A DNA stretch of 64,000 bases from Castanea sativa (taxonomy: Eukaryota; Streptophyta; Magnoliopsida; Fagales; Fagaceae). The notes beneath the pieces were generated by a model. The model was not told the origin of the DNA, ran no database searches, and saw only the letters and a list, made by a program, of their open reading frames with translations. The stretch's first letter is position 1. Each line of letters starts with the position of its first letter. Below, piece by piece: positions 43,668 to 54,445 of the stretch. The translations under genes and the position numbers were made by a program. Where the stretch lies: the NCBI RefSeq assembly GCF_040712315.1, contig NC_134013.1, positions 39,404,001-39,468,000 of the forward strand, given 5' to 3'.

Positions 43668-45029
43668 GTAACAGCTATTTATAAATGTGTGGCCTTTCAA
43701 AAAGCCACGCATTGAGTTATACCTTTGTTTAAAGCTCCGATGTAAAGGCTAGGTTTGGCACGTTGGATTATATTCTCAAAATTTTAATTGAGCAATTGTT
43801 TGGGAGTTAAGGAAGAAAACAGTGAAGCAAAAGTAAAGTGAAGCACAATTAGTTGTGAAGGGATTTTTTAGATACATTGGCGAACTGTGAGTTTTGCTTT
43901 GTTAATGTTTAGATTGTTCACTGTTGTGAACATGATACCGTTTTTATGCAATAAATCTTTGATTACCTATCCAAAAAAAGAGTGAGTTTTGATTTTTTTA
44001 ATTTGTCAATTGTGGATTACTTTATAGGTTTCGGTTGATTTTTTTTAGGTAGAGATTTAAACAAGCAATGAACTATAGCTTTGCTATTATTATTTTTTTC
44101 TTCTAATAACCATTTTCTTTATGTTCTTTCTACTAAGTTATGTCTCTGCCTTATGGTATTCTATTTGATTTTCAATGCTTATCTTTTCTGCAGATTATTC
44201 AATCCAATAGATTTGTGGATAAGCATCTTGCTTCTTCTTTTTTTGTGATAGGATCTTGCTTTGTTTGGTAATTTGGTGCTTTTTTTTTTTTGTTTATTGC
44301 ATAATTTTTATTTTTCACAAATTTGTTATTCCATTGATATTTTGAGCTATATTTGTTTCTTTTTTATCTGTCAATGATATTTGGATCATGTTTCAATGAG
44401 TGGACCAATACCATTGGGTGTGTAAGTATAACAACTTGGGTTTCTTCTTATAGTGTTATAATTTTTTCAATGATATGATTATGATTTAAAATGCTTTGGA
44501 GAGCTACAAAGATATGTTTGATCCAAATTCCAAATGGAGCAGCTATGCTAATTTTTACTCCCTTTAAGATGCATTTAGATGTTATTTATGCCGCCACTTC
44601 CCCTATTGTTATATCACTAAATTATCCTGTAGACTTATTATATTCATAAATGCTCTTGACCGATTTCTATCTTTGAAAGAGACCCGAATAATGGTAGGTG
44701 GCCTCCTTTGCAAATCAAATTCTTTTCAAAGCTACTGGCTGAATTCCACTTTGATGATAGAATATTGAAGGTTTATTTTGGATCCATTGTAATGTTTGAA
44801 CAGTAGATCTACCAGGCAATACTACCAAAAGAGTATAATCAGCCTAACTTATAGTTATCTAATCTAGAAGAAACTAGAAAGTCTCAAATTTTGGAAGCCT
44901 TGAACTATTTAGAATTGGTTTTCAAAAGGATCTTGTTGTTAGTCATTTATAGTTATTTGAATGACTTAATTTAAAAAAGATTGCATTAAATGACTTCATT
45001 TTAGGAGGTTTGGTTATTTTGGTGTTTTA

Positions 45030-45092
45030 GAAGGTGTGGAAGTGGTGGAAAAAGTAGAGGTAGAGGTAGAGATGGAGATGGAGGAGTATGAA
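45030..45092 (+). pseudogene. Arg/Gly-rich exon-like fragment
   Basis: After GTGTTTTAG a frame reads RRCGSGGKSRGRGRDGDGGV and then a stop. RG repeats are typical of mRNA export adaptors and Sm proteins, so this may come from the same donor as 43614 or from an Sm gene. It is only 20 codons, so its identity is open. Confidence 0.3.
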
Positions 45093-45799
45093 GCCCTTGA
45101 AAATTTTGGAAACGACATCTGACCTTTGGGAATTATATCTTCCTTTTGTTTTTTATGTAAAAATATTTTATCTGGTTATTTAATTTTGATTAACTTTGCA
45201 TTAATTAATGGTTTAATGGTTAATATAGATTTGTTGATGTTGGGACTAAGGGAAAAAGAAAATGGGTTTTAAATCTTAATCTTAGGTCTTATGTTCTTTT
45301 CATTGTTTAGGATTGAACTTGATTCTAAAGTGATGATTTCTCTCTCAGATGTCTATGCTTCTGAGGATGTGTTACATCTTTGTCTAATTCTTTGGCTAGA
45401 TTAAAATATTTTAGATAAATTATTGACTTTGTGTTTGATTTGGTTTTACAGATTTTTGTAGATTAGGTATTTTGTTGTATATTTGCTTCTCATAGTGTTT
45501 TATTAAAAGTGGCTGTATTGGATATTGCATGATAGTGGTAATGTTTTTTAGAGACTTTTAATTATTGATTTTGTCCTTTTCATTGTTGGGCTTTTCTGGG
45601 TTTTTGTATGTAATGTTATTCTTAAAATTTTAGTTGATAATCTGTATGAGTGATGAGGGGGGAAAATCATACGTCTTGATTTGAATTATATGGAGTAGCA
45701 AGTATGGTTAAGCTATATATAGGTAAATCATTCCAACTTTTTGCAGCATTCCCTGTTATAATGTTTTGAAGATAAAATGTTAAGGATAGTCTTTTTTTA

Positions 45800-45979
45800 A
45801 TATATATATATATATATATATATTATGCAGAGGGTTGTAATTTACTGTTTTTAATCACATTTATGATGAGTATTTTTGCTATATGTTATGTAATATATAT
45901 ATATATATATTATGCAGAGGGTTGTAATTTACTGTTTTTAATCACATTTATGATGAGTATTTTTGCTATATGTTATGTA
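45800..45979 (+). repeat. 87-bp tandem duplication
   Basis: TATGCAGAGGGTTGTAATTT...GCTATATGTTATGTA occurs at 45824 and again at 45911, apparently identical over the non-TA part. The two copies are separated by (TA)n, so this is a very recent duplication. Confidence 0.85.
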
Positions 45980-46291
45980 TATTAAGCAAGTTTAAGGGTG
46001 ATATTGTCAAATTTACATCTTGAGAACTTTGAAATCTTTGTGAACATGTAATTTTTTTGTTTGTCTAATCTTGGCTTTTAAGTCAAATTTGATGGCCAAA
46101 ATTGCACCATATTTGTCAAAAATAAAAAGATATATGTTGCAAGTAACAATGGAAAATTTGCTAATTGATTTGCATCATTAAAATGTTGAATTTTGGTTAA
46201 AAGGTTGATATCAACCTAATTTTTAGCATCTTTCACAATTTTAAGTGAATACATGTAAATTTGTTCAAATGTTAATTTTTATGCCTTACAG

Positions 46292-46369
46292 GGTTTTGAG
46301 GAGTACATAAATTTGGTTCTAGATGATGCTGGAAAAGTCAGCATCAAGAGGAAGAGCAAAAAACTTTAG
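46292..46369 (+). pseudogene. Captured exon of small nuclear ribonucleoprotein E (SmE)
   Basis: After a good 3' splice site (TATGCCTTACAG, 46280-46291) the frame reads GFEEYINLVLDDAGKVSIKRKSKKL and then TAG at 46367. This is the Sm2-side segment of SmE, whose plant and human versions read GFDEYMNLVLD-A-E followed by a lysine-rich loop. The start matches a splice boundary, so the exon was taken from genomic DNA with its intron. The remaining SmE residues are absent and the stop truncates it. Pseudogene fragment inside the Helitron. Confidence 0.85.
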
Positions 46370-46936
46370 ATGGGTTCATTTTCCTTTACTTTTAATCTCC
46401 CAAATGTGCATGCTCTGAACATGGTACATCTATTTTATTATGGGTCGCTTACATCAAAAGAAATGCAAAGGGTAGATTCTTCTTAAGAGATGCAACACAA
46501 TAGCAACCCCTCTCTCTCTCAATAGTGGAAAGTGATGAATTTAGCAATTGTGTAAATTGGCATTATGTTGCCTTTTCAATCCCATTAAGGTCTAGCATCT
46601 TTGTTTACTGGCAAATTGGCAATGTTAGAATTTAGATACATCTTGGACATCAAGAATGATTAATATAATTTATGAAAGATATTTGATTGAATGAGTATGG
46701 AGTTAACTATATATGTATTAATTGTATTGGAGTGTACTTATATCAGTTATATATTTTTAAATATGATCTCAAGCTCTTGGTAATCACAATATCTCAATGC
46801 ATGTAATAGTTTTTATTACTTTGTAAGTGATAGATTTTATTGGTTTGGTATATAAATTATACCATGATATTGATTTTTTTTCATATTAGGGATGTTATCA
46901 ATAGCTTTCCCGTGCATCGCACGAGGTAGCGATTAG

Positions 46937-47045
46937 TTAAATTATATAATTGAAGTTTAATTTTGTATCATGTGTCCAAAAAACTTTCTTATTTTTGGTG
47001 TCAAATGTGAGACCACACTATAAATGTCTATCAATTGCAATCGCA
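46937..47045 (+). mobile_element. Helitron body remnant beyond the 46936 terminus
   Basis: TTTAATTTTGTATCATGTGTCC...AAATGTGAGACCACACTATAAAT resembles the interior of the 38620-39044 Helitron (CCAATTTTGTGCTATGTGTCC...AAATGTGGGACCACATTATAAAT on its own strand). This suggests the larger Helitron landed in an older copy. Confidence 0.45.
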
Positions 47046-48078
47046 TGAGTATTCTAATGCTGACAAAGTCGAACTCACAGTTGGTGATTACCCAATCGCA
47101 TGTCCTTTTTCTCAAAGGTTCCTATTAACTTTGGATGACAACAAATTCCCACACAAGATGCAACTCATCAATCATACTGATAGAACATGAACCTGAAATA
47201 CATGTTTTTGAGTTTTTTTCTTTTTCTTACTTATGTTGTTCTTTTGAGTCTTTAGGCCCAAAGGAGCAGAGAATATTCTACAAATCAAACAACTTAAAGA
47301 TATAATCTAGCTCGCAGGGAAACCACCCAGTGCCGCTACCCACTTCTACTTGGGCTGAGCTTAATAGGAGCAAGAAACTTGGTGGCAACAACCAAAATGA
47401 AATATTATATTTAATTGAGTTTGATGTCTTTATTATTGGTTTTGGCAATTCAATGACCTCCATTGGATCCTTCGGTAATCAAGGTAGGAAAAATTAGATT
47501 AAATTAAATTAATGTCGCTTCAAATTTAGGGGCATGTTCTTCAAATAGTAGTGATAATTATCATGGTTTTCAATTATAAGGTTCTGTTTCTTCATACTTT
47601 TTTAAATAAATTTAGTAGGTGATTGCTAAAATAGTTGTTGATCAATTGACCAAAAAAAAAAGTTCTGTGAAGTATTTTGTAATTTGTATGATCACCTAGA
47701 TCACTTAGGCAAGATAACTTGCATCATCATTGTTTGAATGTCTCCGTCCATAAGCATGAGTTACAACCTAGTTGAGTTAATGGAAAGAATTGAGAATTCA
47801 AATCCATCAACACAATTTCCATGTACAGGTCATGGCTTCATTTGTATCATGGTTCAATCATTTATGTATTGGACGTTTTGTTTACATGCCAGCATGCAAT
47901 CGAGAGAACACAAAACCATTTGTAGTGGGTTGTACAAATATGTTTTAAGGTAATTGCAGTTTTACATATAATGATACTTTGTGGCATGTGAGAGTAATTT
48001 TTTCTCTTAATTCTAAATTATGATTGCATGTAAAAGACTAAAAGTAGGCATTAAAACTAACCAAAAATTTTATATGTA
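47046..48078. other. Intergenic DNA
   Basis: No gene family recognised. Open frames of 61 (minus, 47278-47463) and 71 codons (plus, 47738-47953) have no motif. I see nothing else definable. Confidence 0.5.
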
Positions 48079-48094
48079 AGTAGAAACTTCACTT

Positions 48095-48255
48095 TTTTTT
48101 TGAGAGAGAATTTAAACCTATAGTGTCTGCTCCTGTTAATAGCTCTTTATCATCAAGCTAAAACACCAATCAGTTTTTTGTATAGGTAAGGATTGAACCC
48201 CACATCTTTTATACAATCATCAGAGACTTTACCAGTTGAGCTAACTGGAACCCAC
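48095..48255 (-). mobile_element. tRNA-derived SINE, copy 2 (16-bp target duplication)
   Basis: Minus strand: box A TAGCTCAACTGG (48243-48232) and box B GGTTCAATCC (48199-48190), both close to the tRNA consensus. A family-specific body and an A-tail (T-run at 48093-48100 on plus) follow. The left target duplication is AGTAGAAACTTCACTT (48079-48094). The right copy is split: AGTAGA at 48256-48261 and AACTTCACTT at 49701-49710, because a solo LTR inserted there. It is better preserved than copy 1. Confidence 0.92.
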
Positions 48256-48261
48256 AGTAGA

Positions 48262-49695
48262 TGATGGAAATATACATGCTTGTATCACATACAAAAACAT
48301 ATTCGGCGGAAAATTAACGGATCTACTTCATTCGAAATTGATAACATGTACTATGTAAATTTCAGAATTAAAGAACAAGATAGCGTACCTTGGTGCGGTG
48401 AAATTCAAAACAAAAATTAGAAGTACTCGGGAATACTTTTAATCTTCACTCCAATTCTACTTTATGCCCAAAAAGTGTGGTCTCTCAATCAATTTATCAA
48501 GAGGAGAATGATAGAGTGTCTCACTCTCACATACACATCATTTCACAATGATGTCTCTCTCTTTCACACATCTAAATTCTGTATGTTTATCTCCTTATAA
48601 CTGATTTTATCTCCTTATAACTGATTATTTAATTGGATTATCCTTTTGGGTCTTTCCAATTAGGCTTTAGTATGTGGCTTGGAGTGAGATCAAAAGGGAC
48701 CAATAAGACACTAGCTCCAATGGGCCTTGGGTTTTTCTGTCAACTCTTAACAAGTCCAAAGTTACCATTAACTATATTCAATACCACTATATAAATATAG
48801 CTGCACTCTAGGCCTTATTTATAAATTATATCACAAGACTTTATTATACATGCAACCCCTTTATACAAAGTCATGAATGTAGACTGTCACTTTGTAAATT
48901 ACTACATTTTATCTTTGAGTACTCGGTTCAATCCTTTAAAGTTATTCATCATATATTTATGAAATCTAATTTTATAAATATATACTTTAGTAATTTCTTA
49001 CCAAAGTGGTTAGGCCTAACTCTTTGAATAACTGAATCCATTAAACCTATCTCAAGAGAATATTTTATATTTCCATTAAAATACTATAAATTTCATCTTG
49101 AGAATATATGTTCCATCAATACTAAATGTGACTGCCCAACATACTGAGGTTTTGACCGTTTCTTTAGATCTCATTCCTGATATATCAAAGCAACCTACAT
49201 TTCATGATCAGACTCATTATCCTCTCAGGATTAAGAGTTCATGTAAAAGAAGTCGTGAGATTTATTATTCATTTAACAGTCATTAGGAGAATAATAAATC
49301 TTACAGTAGTTCAGTTTAATATGTCTTAACTCTTAAAACATATCAACATATCCACTAGAAATCTACACTTCCATGATCAAGACAAATCATCTTAGTTGAT
49401 ATGTTATAGTTTTCGCAGATGAAATGTTCAATCTCATCACCAACTACGAACTATAATTCTGAGTTTACAAAGAACTTGTGATTTATATCTTCTGTGACTT
49501 TTCACATAAATCACATATTATGCATCTCATGGACTATATGATAATGTCCGAATATTCATGTTACCATTATTTAAGATAATAATAAAACAATTTTATTAAT
49601 CACAATATTAAGTCATACACAATGTCATATATAATGTCATACATAATATCATGCATAGCATCATACAATAGAATTTAAGGGCACTGATCCTAACA
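48262..49695 (-). mobile_element. Solo LTR, copy 2 (1434 bp, inverted relative to copy 1)
   Basis: The reverse complement of the copy-1 family: TGTTAGGATCAGTG... at 49695 downward, ending at 48262. Shared landmarks include GAAGTAGATCCGTTRATTTTCCG near the 3' end and CCAAAAAGTGTGGTCTCT on the plus strand. The flanking 5-mers are GTAGA and ATAGA, a target duplication with one mismatch. It carries no internal coding region. Confidence 0.88.
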
Positions 49696-49730
49696 ATAGA
49701 AACTTCACTTAATTAGGCTAATTAGGCTTA

Positions 49731-50017
49731 TAAGAGCATTCACAATAAGAATGTTAAAAGCCAAAAAAACTATTTTTTAGCGACTTATTCCAAAAACACA
49801 TACTACAACAAGGGTGTTATTGCTAAAATATTTGGCATCTTAATTCTAAGCTACAGCAAACAACCAAAATGACAGTCTACTGTAGCTAAAAGTTATTAAA
49901 AAAATTATTATTTATTTTAGCCCTCTTCACGTGCCCCTTTCTTTTTCTCTCTTTAGCCTCCTTTTCTCTCTCTCTTCAGCCTCTTCTCCTCTGCTTCATC
50001 TCTATCTTACCTTCTAT

Positions 50018-50053
<36 letters not shown>

Positions 50054-51222
50054 GTGTCTCACCACCGTCTTGCCACCAAGGGGATCGTTTTCTGCTCCAG
50101 ATCAACACCGGTGTTGAGATCGGCAACAACTTGGGCATGCAGTGGCGATAGAAATTGTCTTTGGTGTTCTTGGTTCGTGGGTTATCTTAATCAGGTTGCA
50201 AGTTGTTGAGATTGGTGGGTTTTGTGGTTTGTGGCAATGGGTGGCAGTGGTGTTGGATTGCGGTTGTATCTGGTTATGGCCTTTTTGCTCGGTGGTTGTG
50301 GTTAACGATGGTGTTACTGGGTTAATCATCGCCGTGGGTTGTTGAGTTCAATGGTGGGTTTGGGTGTTTTGTCACGGGTTTAAATGTTTGTGAAATGGGT
50401 TTTACCTATGGGTATGCCTATTTTGTTGTTGTGGGTTTGGGTGTTTGGTTGTGGGTGTGAATGTTTGTGGTTGTTTTATGGTTGTGGAATGGCTTTGGTG
50501 GGTGTATGTGGTTGCTTTGTGGTTGTGAGTTTGGTCAAGGTGTGACTATTTGTGGTTGTGTAATGGCTTTGGAATGCACGTGGGAAGAAATTGTTTATAT
50601 CATTTTAGTATGCTGTATGTTAAAAATAGAATTTTGGATATTTAGTATATGGTAAAATGAGGTTTTAAAATGGATAAAGTAGCGTTTTGAGATATTAAAT
50701 GCTAAAAATTTTGACTCTTGGTGCGAATGCTGTAAAGTAACCAAAAGGTCTTTCTGAAAACCAAAAGGCTTTTTTTTTTTTTTTTTTTTGGGCGGAAAAA
50801 TGAAATGGATGAAATTTTGAACACTACAGTACAAAGCCTTTATAAATCACGAAGCCCTCCAAAAGAAAAACCCTCAGATCCCCACGGGGTAAATAACTGA
50901 CCTACAAAAGAGGACTTGGGAGCCCAAGAGCCCAACTCCATTGGACTGTCTTTTTGTCTACATTTTTAGGAGTTGGCTTGCATCATTTCATTTAAAGTAA
51001 CCATAAAGATTACGCTGTAAAAATGCCTACGGATGCTTCACTTTCATTTCATTTGCAAAACCAATACTTGATGGGACCTTTAAAGTTGACAAATGATTCC
51101 AGTGCTAACATTGCTGGACTAACCTAAATACCTAAAATCCAAAAGAAAAATAATTGCAATTGCGCTGGAGTTGTTAAAATAGCTTTTTAGTTATATTAAC
51201 AATTTTAGTGTGAATGCTCTTA
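49731..51222. mobile_element. TIR element, about 1.5 kb
   Basis: Left end TAAGAGCATTCACAATAAGAA; right end reverse-complemented TAAGAGCATTCACACTAAAAT. If the outer TAA/TTA is counted as target site, a TWA-type duplication of the PIF/Harbinger kind is possible. The interior has (CT)n at 50021-50051 and G/T-rich sequence, with no transposase. A shorter version ending near 50730 (GGTGCGAATGCT) is also possible. Confidence 0.5.
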
Positions 51223-52289
51223 GGAGTTGGCTCGCATCCTTTTCTTCTTCCCGCCTTTTCAAACAAAATGCGGTTTGAGTTGTTTACGGATTACATATGG
51301 ACTCTTAATTCTCTTATCTTTATAAATATAAATATGCACTACATCAACAATGACACATGGGATCCACATCAAGTTTGACATGGACATATGTGGTGAGTTA
51401 CACATTGACACATGGTGAGTTTGCTTCTTTTTATAATTCAGATTTGACCCTAATAAGGGAAGAAGAAATTCAAATTATTGACGTCCATTTTATAATAAAT
51501 TCACTTCACCTAATTCAATTTATTGACTTTGGTTTGGGTGAGCTCACTTTACCTTCATGAATTTGAACAAGAATAAGCACCTTCAACGGAAAAATTTGCC
51601 TTCTTCTGCATTTATTAATTTGATTTGATGTCATAATTTTTTTTTGTGAAACAAACATGTCATAATATATAAATAATCAATAATGATACAAATTGTAACT
51701 ATTTCTTTTTCACAACTTTGAGATGACATATCATTTTGCTATAAATAAAAAAACCATTGAAATGACAAATTACAATTGGTATGATAAAGATTGTATTAAT
51801 AGTAGGTCGTATAAAAACAATGTACAAACCATATTTGATTACCTTAACACATGAAAAGGCGATGGTAAACGTCTTTCACCAAAAGCTATTAGTGTTCAAG
51901 TTTTAAAAAATTAGAGATAAGATTGTCTATCAATGGTCTTTCTCACATGTCACGTAAAAAAAAATTGTATTTTAGTACAACCTTTAATAAGTGAAAAAAC
52001 AAAAACAATTTCCTTATTTTTGCCTATTAAAGGATTGGAGATTGCTGTGTTTAAAATGAATCAAAAAAAATGGAAGAGGAATAGACATTCAAAGATTAAA
52101 GAGCTCAAGATTATCGGCTCTTAGAATTTGAGGTTGTTTTCATTTTGACTCTTTATGTTTCAAAAAAAAAATATTTGGCCCATCATGTTTGATTATATTT
52201 TCATATTGATCATGTTTTCTATTTCTGTTGATAATCTGTTGACACCTTGCATTATTTGGGTGACGTATTTTAATGGATGACACTTATCT
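51223..52289. other. Intergenic DNA
   Basis: AT-rich DNA with no gene or family recognised. The 24-bp sequence at 51219-51243 (TTAGGAGTTGGCTCGCATCC) repeats one at 50966-50988 with two or three mismatches, cause unknown. Confidence 0.5.
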
Positions 52290-52297
52290 AGCACTTA

Positions 52298-52795
52298 CAG
52301 GGCCGGCTGAATGCTAGAGTAAGAGATACGGTTGCCTAAGGCCCCCAAGTAAAAAAATGCCACCAAATTTTAACTAATAGGGTTATTTATAATCAATAAA
52401 TAAAACAATATTTTTTTACCAGATGAAAAACAAATAAAAAAGAGAGAAAAATGCTACGTTCACAATATTTTTCACAATACTTTTACAACTAATGTTAAGT
52501 AGCAAGTTGTTACAGCCTGTTATTAACAGCAAAAAAATAATTACAGTGATATTTTCAAATAAAAAACAAAAAGCAACTTAAAACCTAGGATTTGTTGTAC
52601 AAAATATTGTGAATGTTGCACTTCTAAAAAAAAAATAATAATAATAAAAGTTGAGTTAGCAAACTTTTATTAGTGCTCATCTAATTCTACCACTAACACC
52701 ACTCTATGTAGTTCATGTTAATTAATAGTAATTTTGCATCTAAAACAAGATATCAATTTTTGTCTTAGGCCCTCAAATGCATCAACCCACCCCTA
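52298..52795 (+). mobile_element. hAT-like non-autonomous transposon, 8-bp target duplication
   Basis: CAGGGCCGGCTGAATGC at the left. The right end reverse-complemented is TAGGGGTGGGTTGATGC, imperfect TIRs. The perfect 8-bp duplication AGCACTTA is at 52290-52297 and 52796-52803. An 8-bp duplication is diagnostic of hAT. No transposase is present. A small MITE is nested inside. Confidence 0.75.
52452..52620. mobile_element. Small MITE nested in the hAT-like element
   Basis: Inverted ends TGCTACGTTCACAATATTTT and, reverse-complemented from the right, TGCAACATTCACAATATTTT (18 of 20). 169 bp, non-coding. A relative lies at 53616-53775. Confidence 0.7.
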
Positions 52796-52911
52796 AGCAC
52801 TTAACCATCATGTTAATGTCAAAAATTGTGAGGATCCAAGTGTCCACATTGCTTGGGGAAGGAACTTATATGGGTGAAGTGACCTAATGGATGATACTTC
52901 TTTGGTACTTA

Positions 52912-53425
52912 GGGCAGTTTGGTAAATTGTAACAGTAATTACATAAGAATATGAATAGATATTACAAGGAATACAAAATGATGTAATGTAATGCTTATTA
53001 TTATTCATTTGTTTGGTGACAATACAATAATAGAATCCTGAAGACAATAGAATGAAAATATTTTAAATCAAACTTAAGATATATTTTAGGAAATATCTTA
53101 CTTATATAATTATATTTCCTAAAAAATAATATTTTTTAAATTTGAAAAAGAGATTAGTTATTTTTTATGATATTTTATTTTTTGTTATGTGCATATGGAA
53201 AGTTTGTTTATTTAGAAATATATTAATTATAAAAATTAATACACTTACTAAGAAATAGTTATTACATCCCTTTTAGAGATGAATTGTTATTCATCATTTT
53301 AAATAATAACTATTTATAAGGAATTACTATTCCCTATAATAAAAATATAACCAAACTACTAAATAGCTAAATCATAAGAATAACTATTATATTATAGTGC
53401 CTATTACAGTATACCAAACATACCC
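52912..53425. mobile_element. PIF/Harbinger-type MITE with TTA target duplication
   Basis: GGGCAGTTTGGTAAATTGTAACAG at the left. The right end reverse-complemented is GGGTATGTTTGGTATACTGTAATAG. TTA lies on both sides (52909-52911 and 53426-53428). 514 bp, AT-rich, no coding region. Confidence 0.65.
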
Positions 53426-53615
53426 TTAATGGAACCCAACTTGTTTTCATAAAAGGGTTTGAAGAGCTTTGGGACGGGCTGGGAGTGGGGGGGCATGGTT
53501 CCCTAGGCCAATACATGCCTTTGCCTTACTTAGACGACTACCTTAGTCATCTATATGTTAGAGCTGGTCTTAGGGTTTAGGGGAGAAAAGTTTCAAATTA
53601 TAGATTTAGTAATGA

Positions 53616-53775
53616 GAGATGCTACGTCTACAATATTTTTACAACAAATCATAGGTGATTAGTTGTTATTGGTTCAAATTTGAATCTAATACTAAAATTA
53701 CTTTTTTGCCCCAACAATAACAACCAGCAACAACCTGCCACTTAAGATTTGTTGTAAAAATATTATGGACATCTC
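53616..53775. mobile_element. Small MITE related to the one at 52452
   Basis: Inverted ends: GAGATGCTACGTCTACAATATTTTTACAACAAATC at the left (first part shared with 52452), and at the right the reverse complement GAGATGTCCATAATATTTTTAC. 160 bp, with a T-rich centre. Confidence 0.65.
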
Positions 53776-54182
53776 ATTTTTCTTTAGCAATATATTGTAA
53801 TTATCTCAAAAAAAAAATTGATATCAATATCCATAATTGATGTGAAAATGTTTTCATTTAAAAACATGAAAATGAATGTAAATTAAAAATAAATTTAATA
53901 AAAAAAAGAGTACCATTTTTTTTTTTTTGAGAAACAAAGACTATCATTATTCCATTGCCCTTGATAGTAAACAAAAATTAAACGGTAACATGATATTATA
54001 TGAAAAGATAAGCGCATGAACAGTAAAAAGTTGGAATTATTTTTGTCTTTTATGACGCATAATGGGTTTGGTGGCTTTCTTACACCAGCCGCCCTGTCTT
54101 AAATAATTCTCCCCAGTTTATAAATAAATTTTTTTTTTGTCCCCCGTCCATCTCTATCTTTCGTGGATGTTTTCTGATGCCC
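53776..54182. other. Intergenic DNA upstream of the LINE
   Basis: AT-rich, with homopolymer runs (T at about 53918-53931). No feature recognised. Confidence 0.5.
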
Positions 54183-54445
54183 AGGTTCGTGAGTCGAAGG
54201 GTATATTGAACTATTTTAAAGTTTTGGATGTTAATTACAAATTTTGTTACTCAAGTTTCTCTGTAGCTAAGAAAGTTCTCTATACTTCTCTTAGGCAGTA
54301 GAATTAGCCGTACCTTCTTCGAAGGCTGTTTTGTTTTCCACGATCTAACAGTGTTAGTTCGTTGGCTAGTTGGGTTTTTCTTCAAGGGACTTGGGAAACA
54401 CTTTGTTTTTTTAGTTTTCTTTTCACTGCCTAGACAAATTTTGAC

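Larger units (their letters stand above)
42384..46936 (+). mobile_element. Gene-fragment-carrying Helitron, 4.55 kb
   Basis: It starts immediately after the CTAG at 42383 with TGTATATATAAAACCGAAATC (TC to TG at the very end). It finishes with the hairpin CGTGC-ATC-GCACG near 46911-46924 followed by GATTAG at 46931-46936, a C-to-T version of CTAG. Between are intron-like T-rich DNA, a 5'UTR-like segment (42600-42700) and at least three exon-like pieces of host genes. No Rep/helicase is present. A nested or composite origin is possible. Confidence 0.62.
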
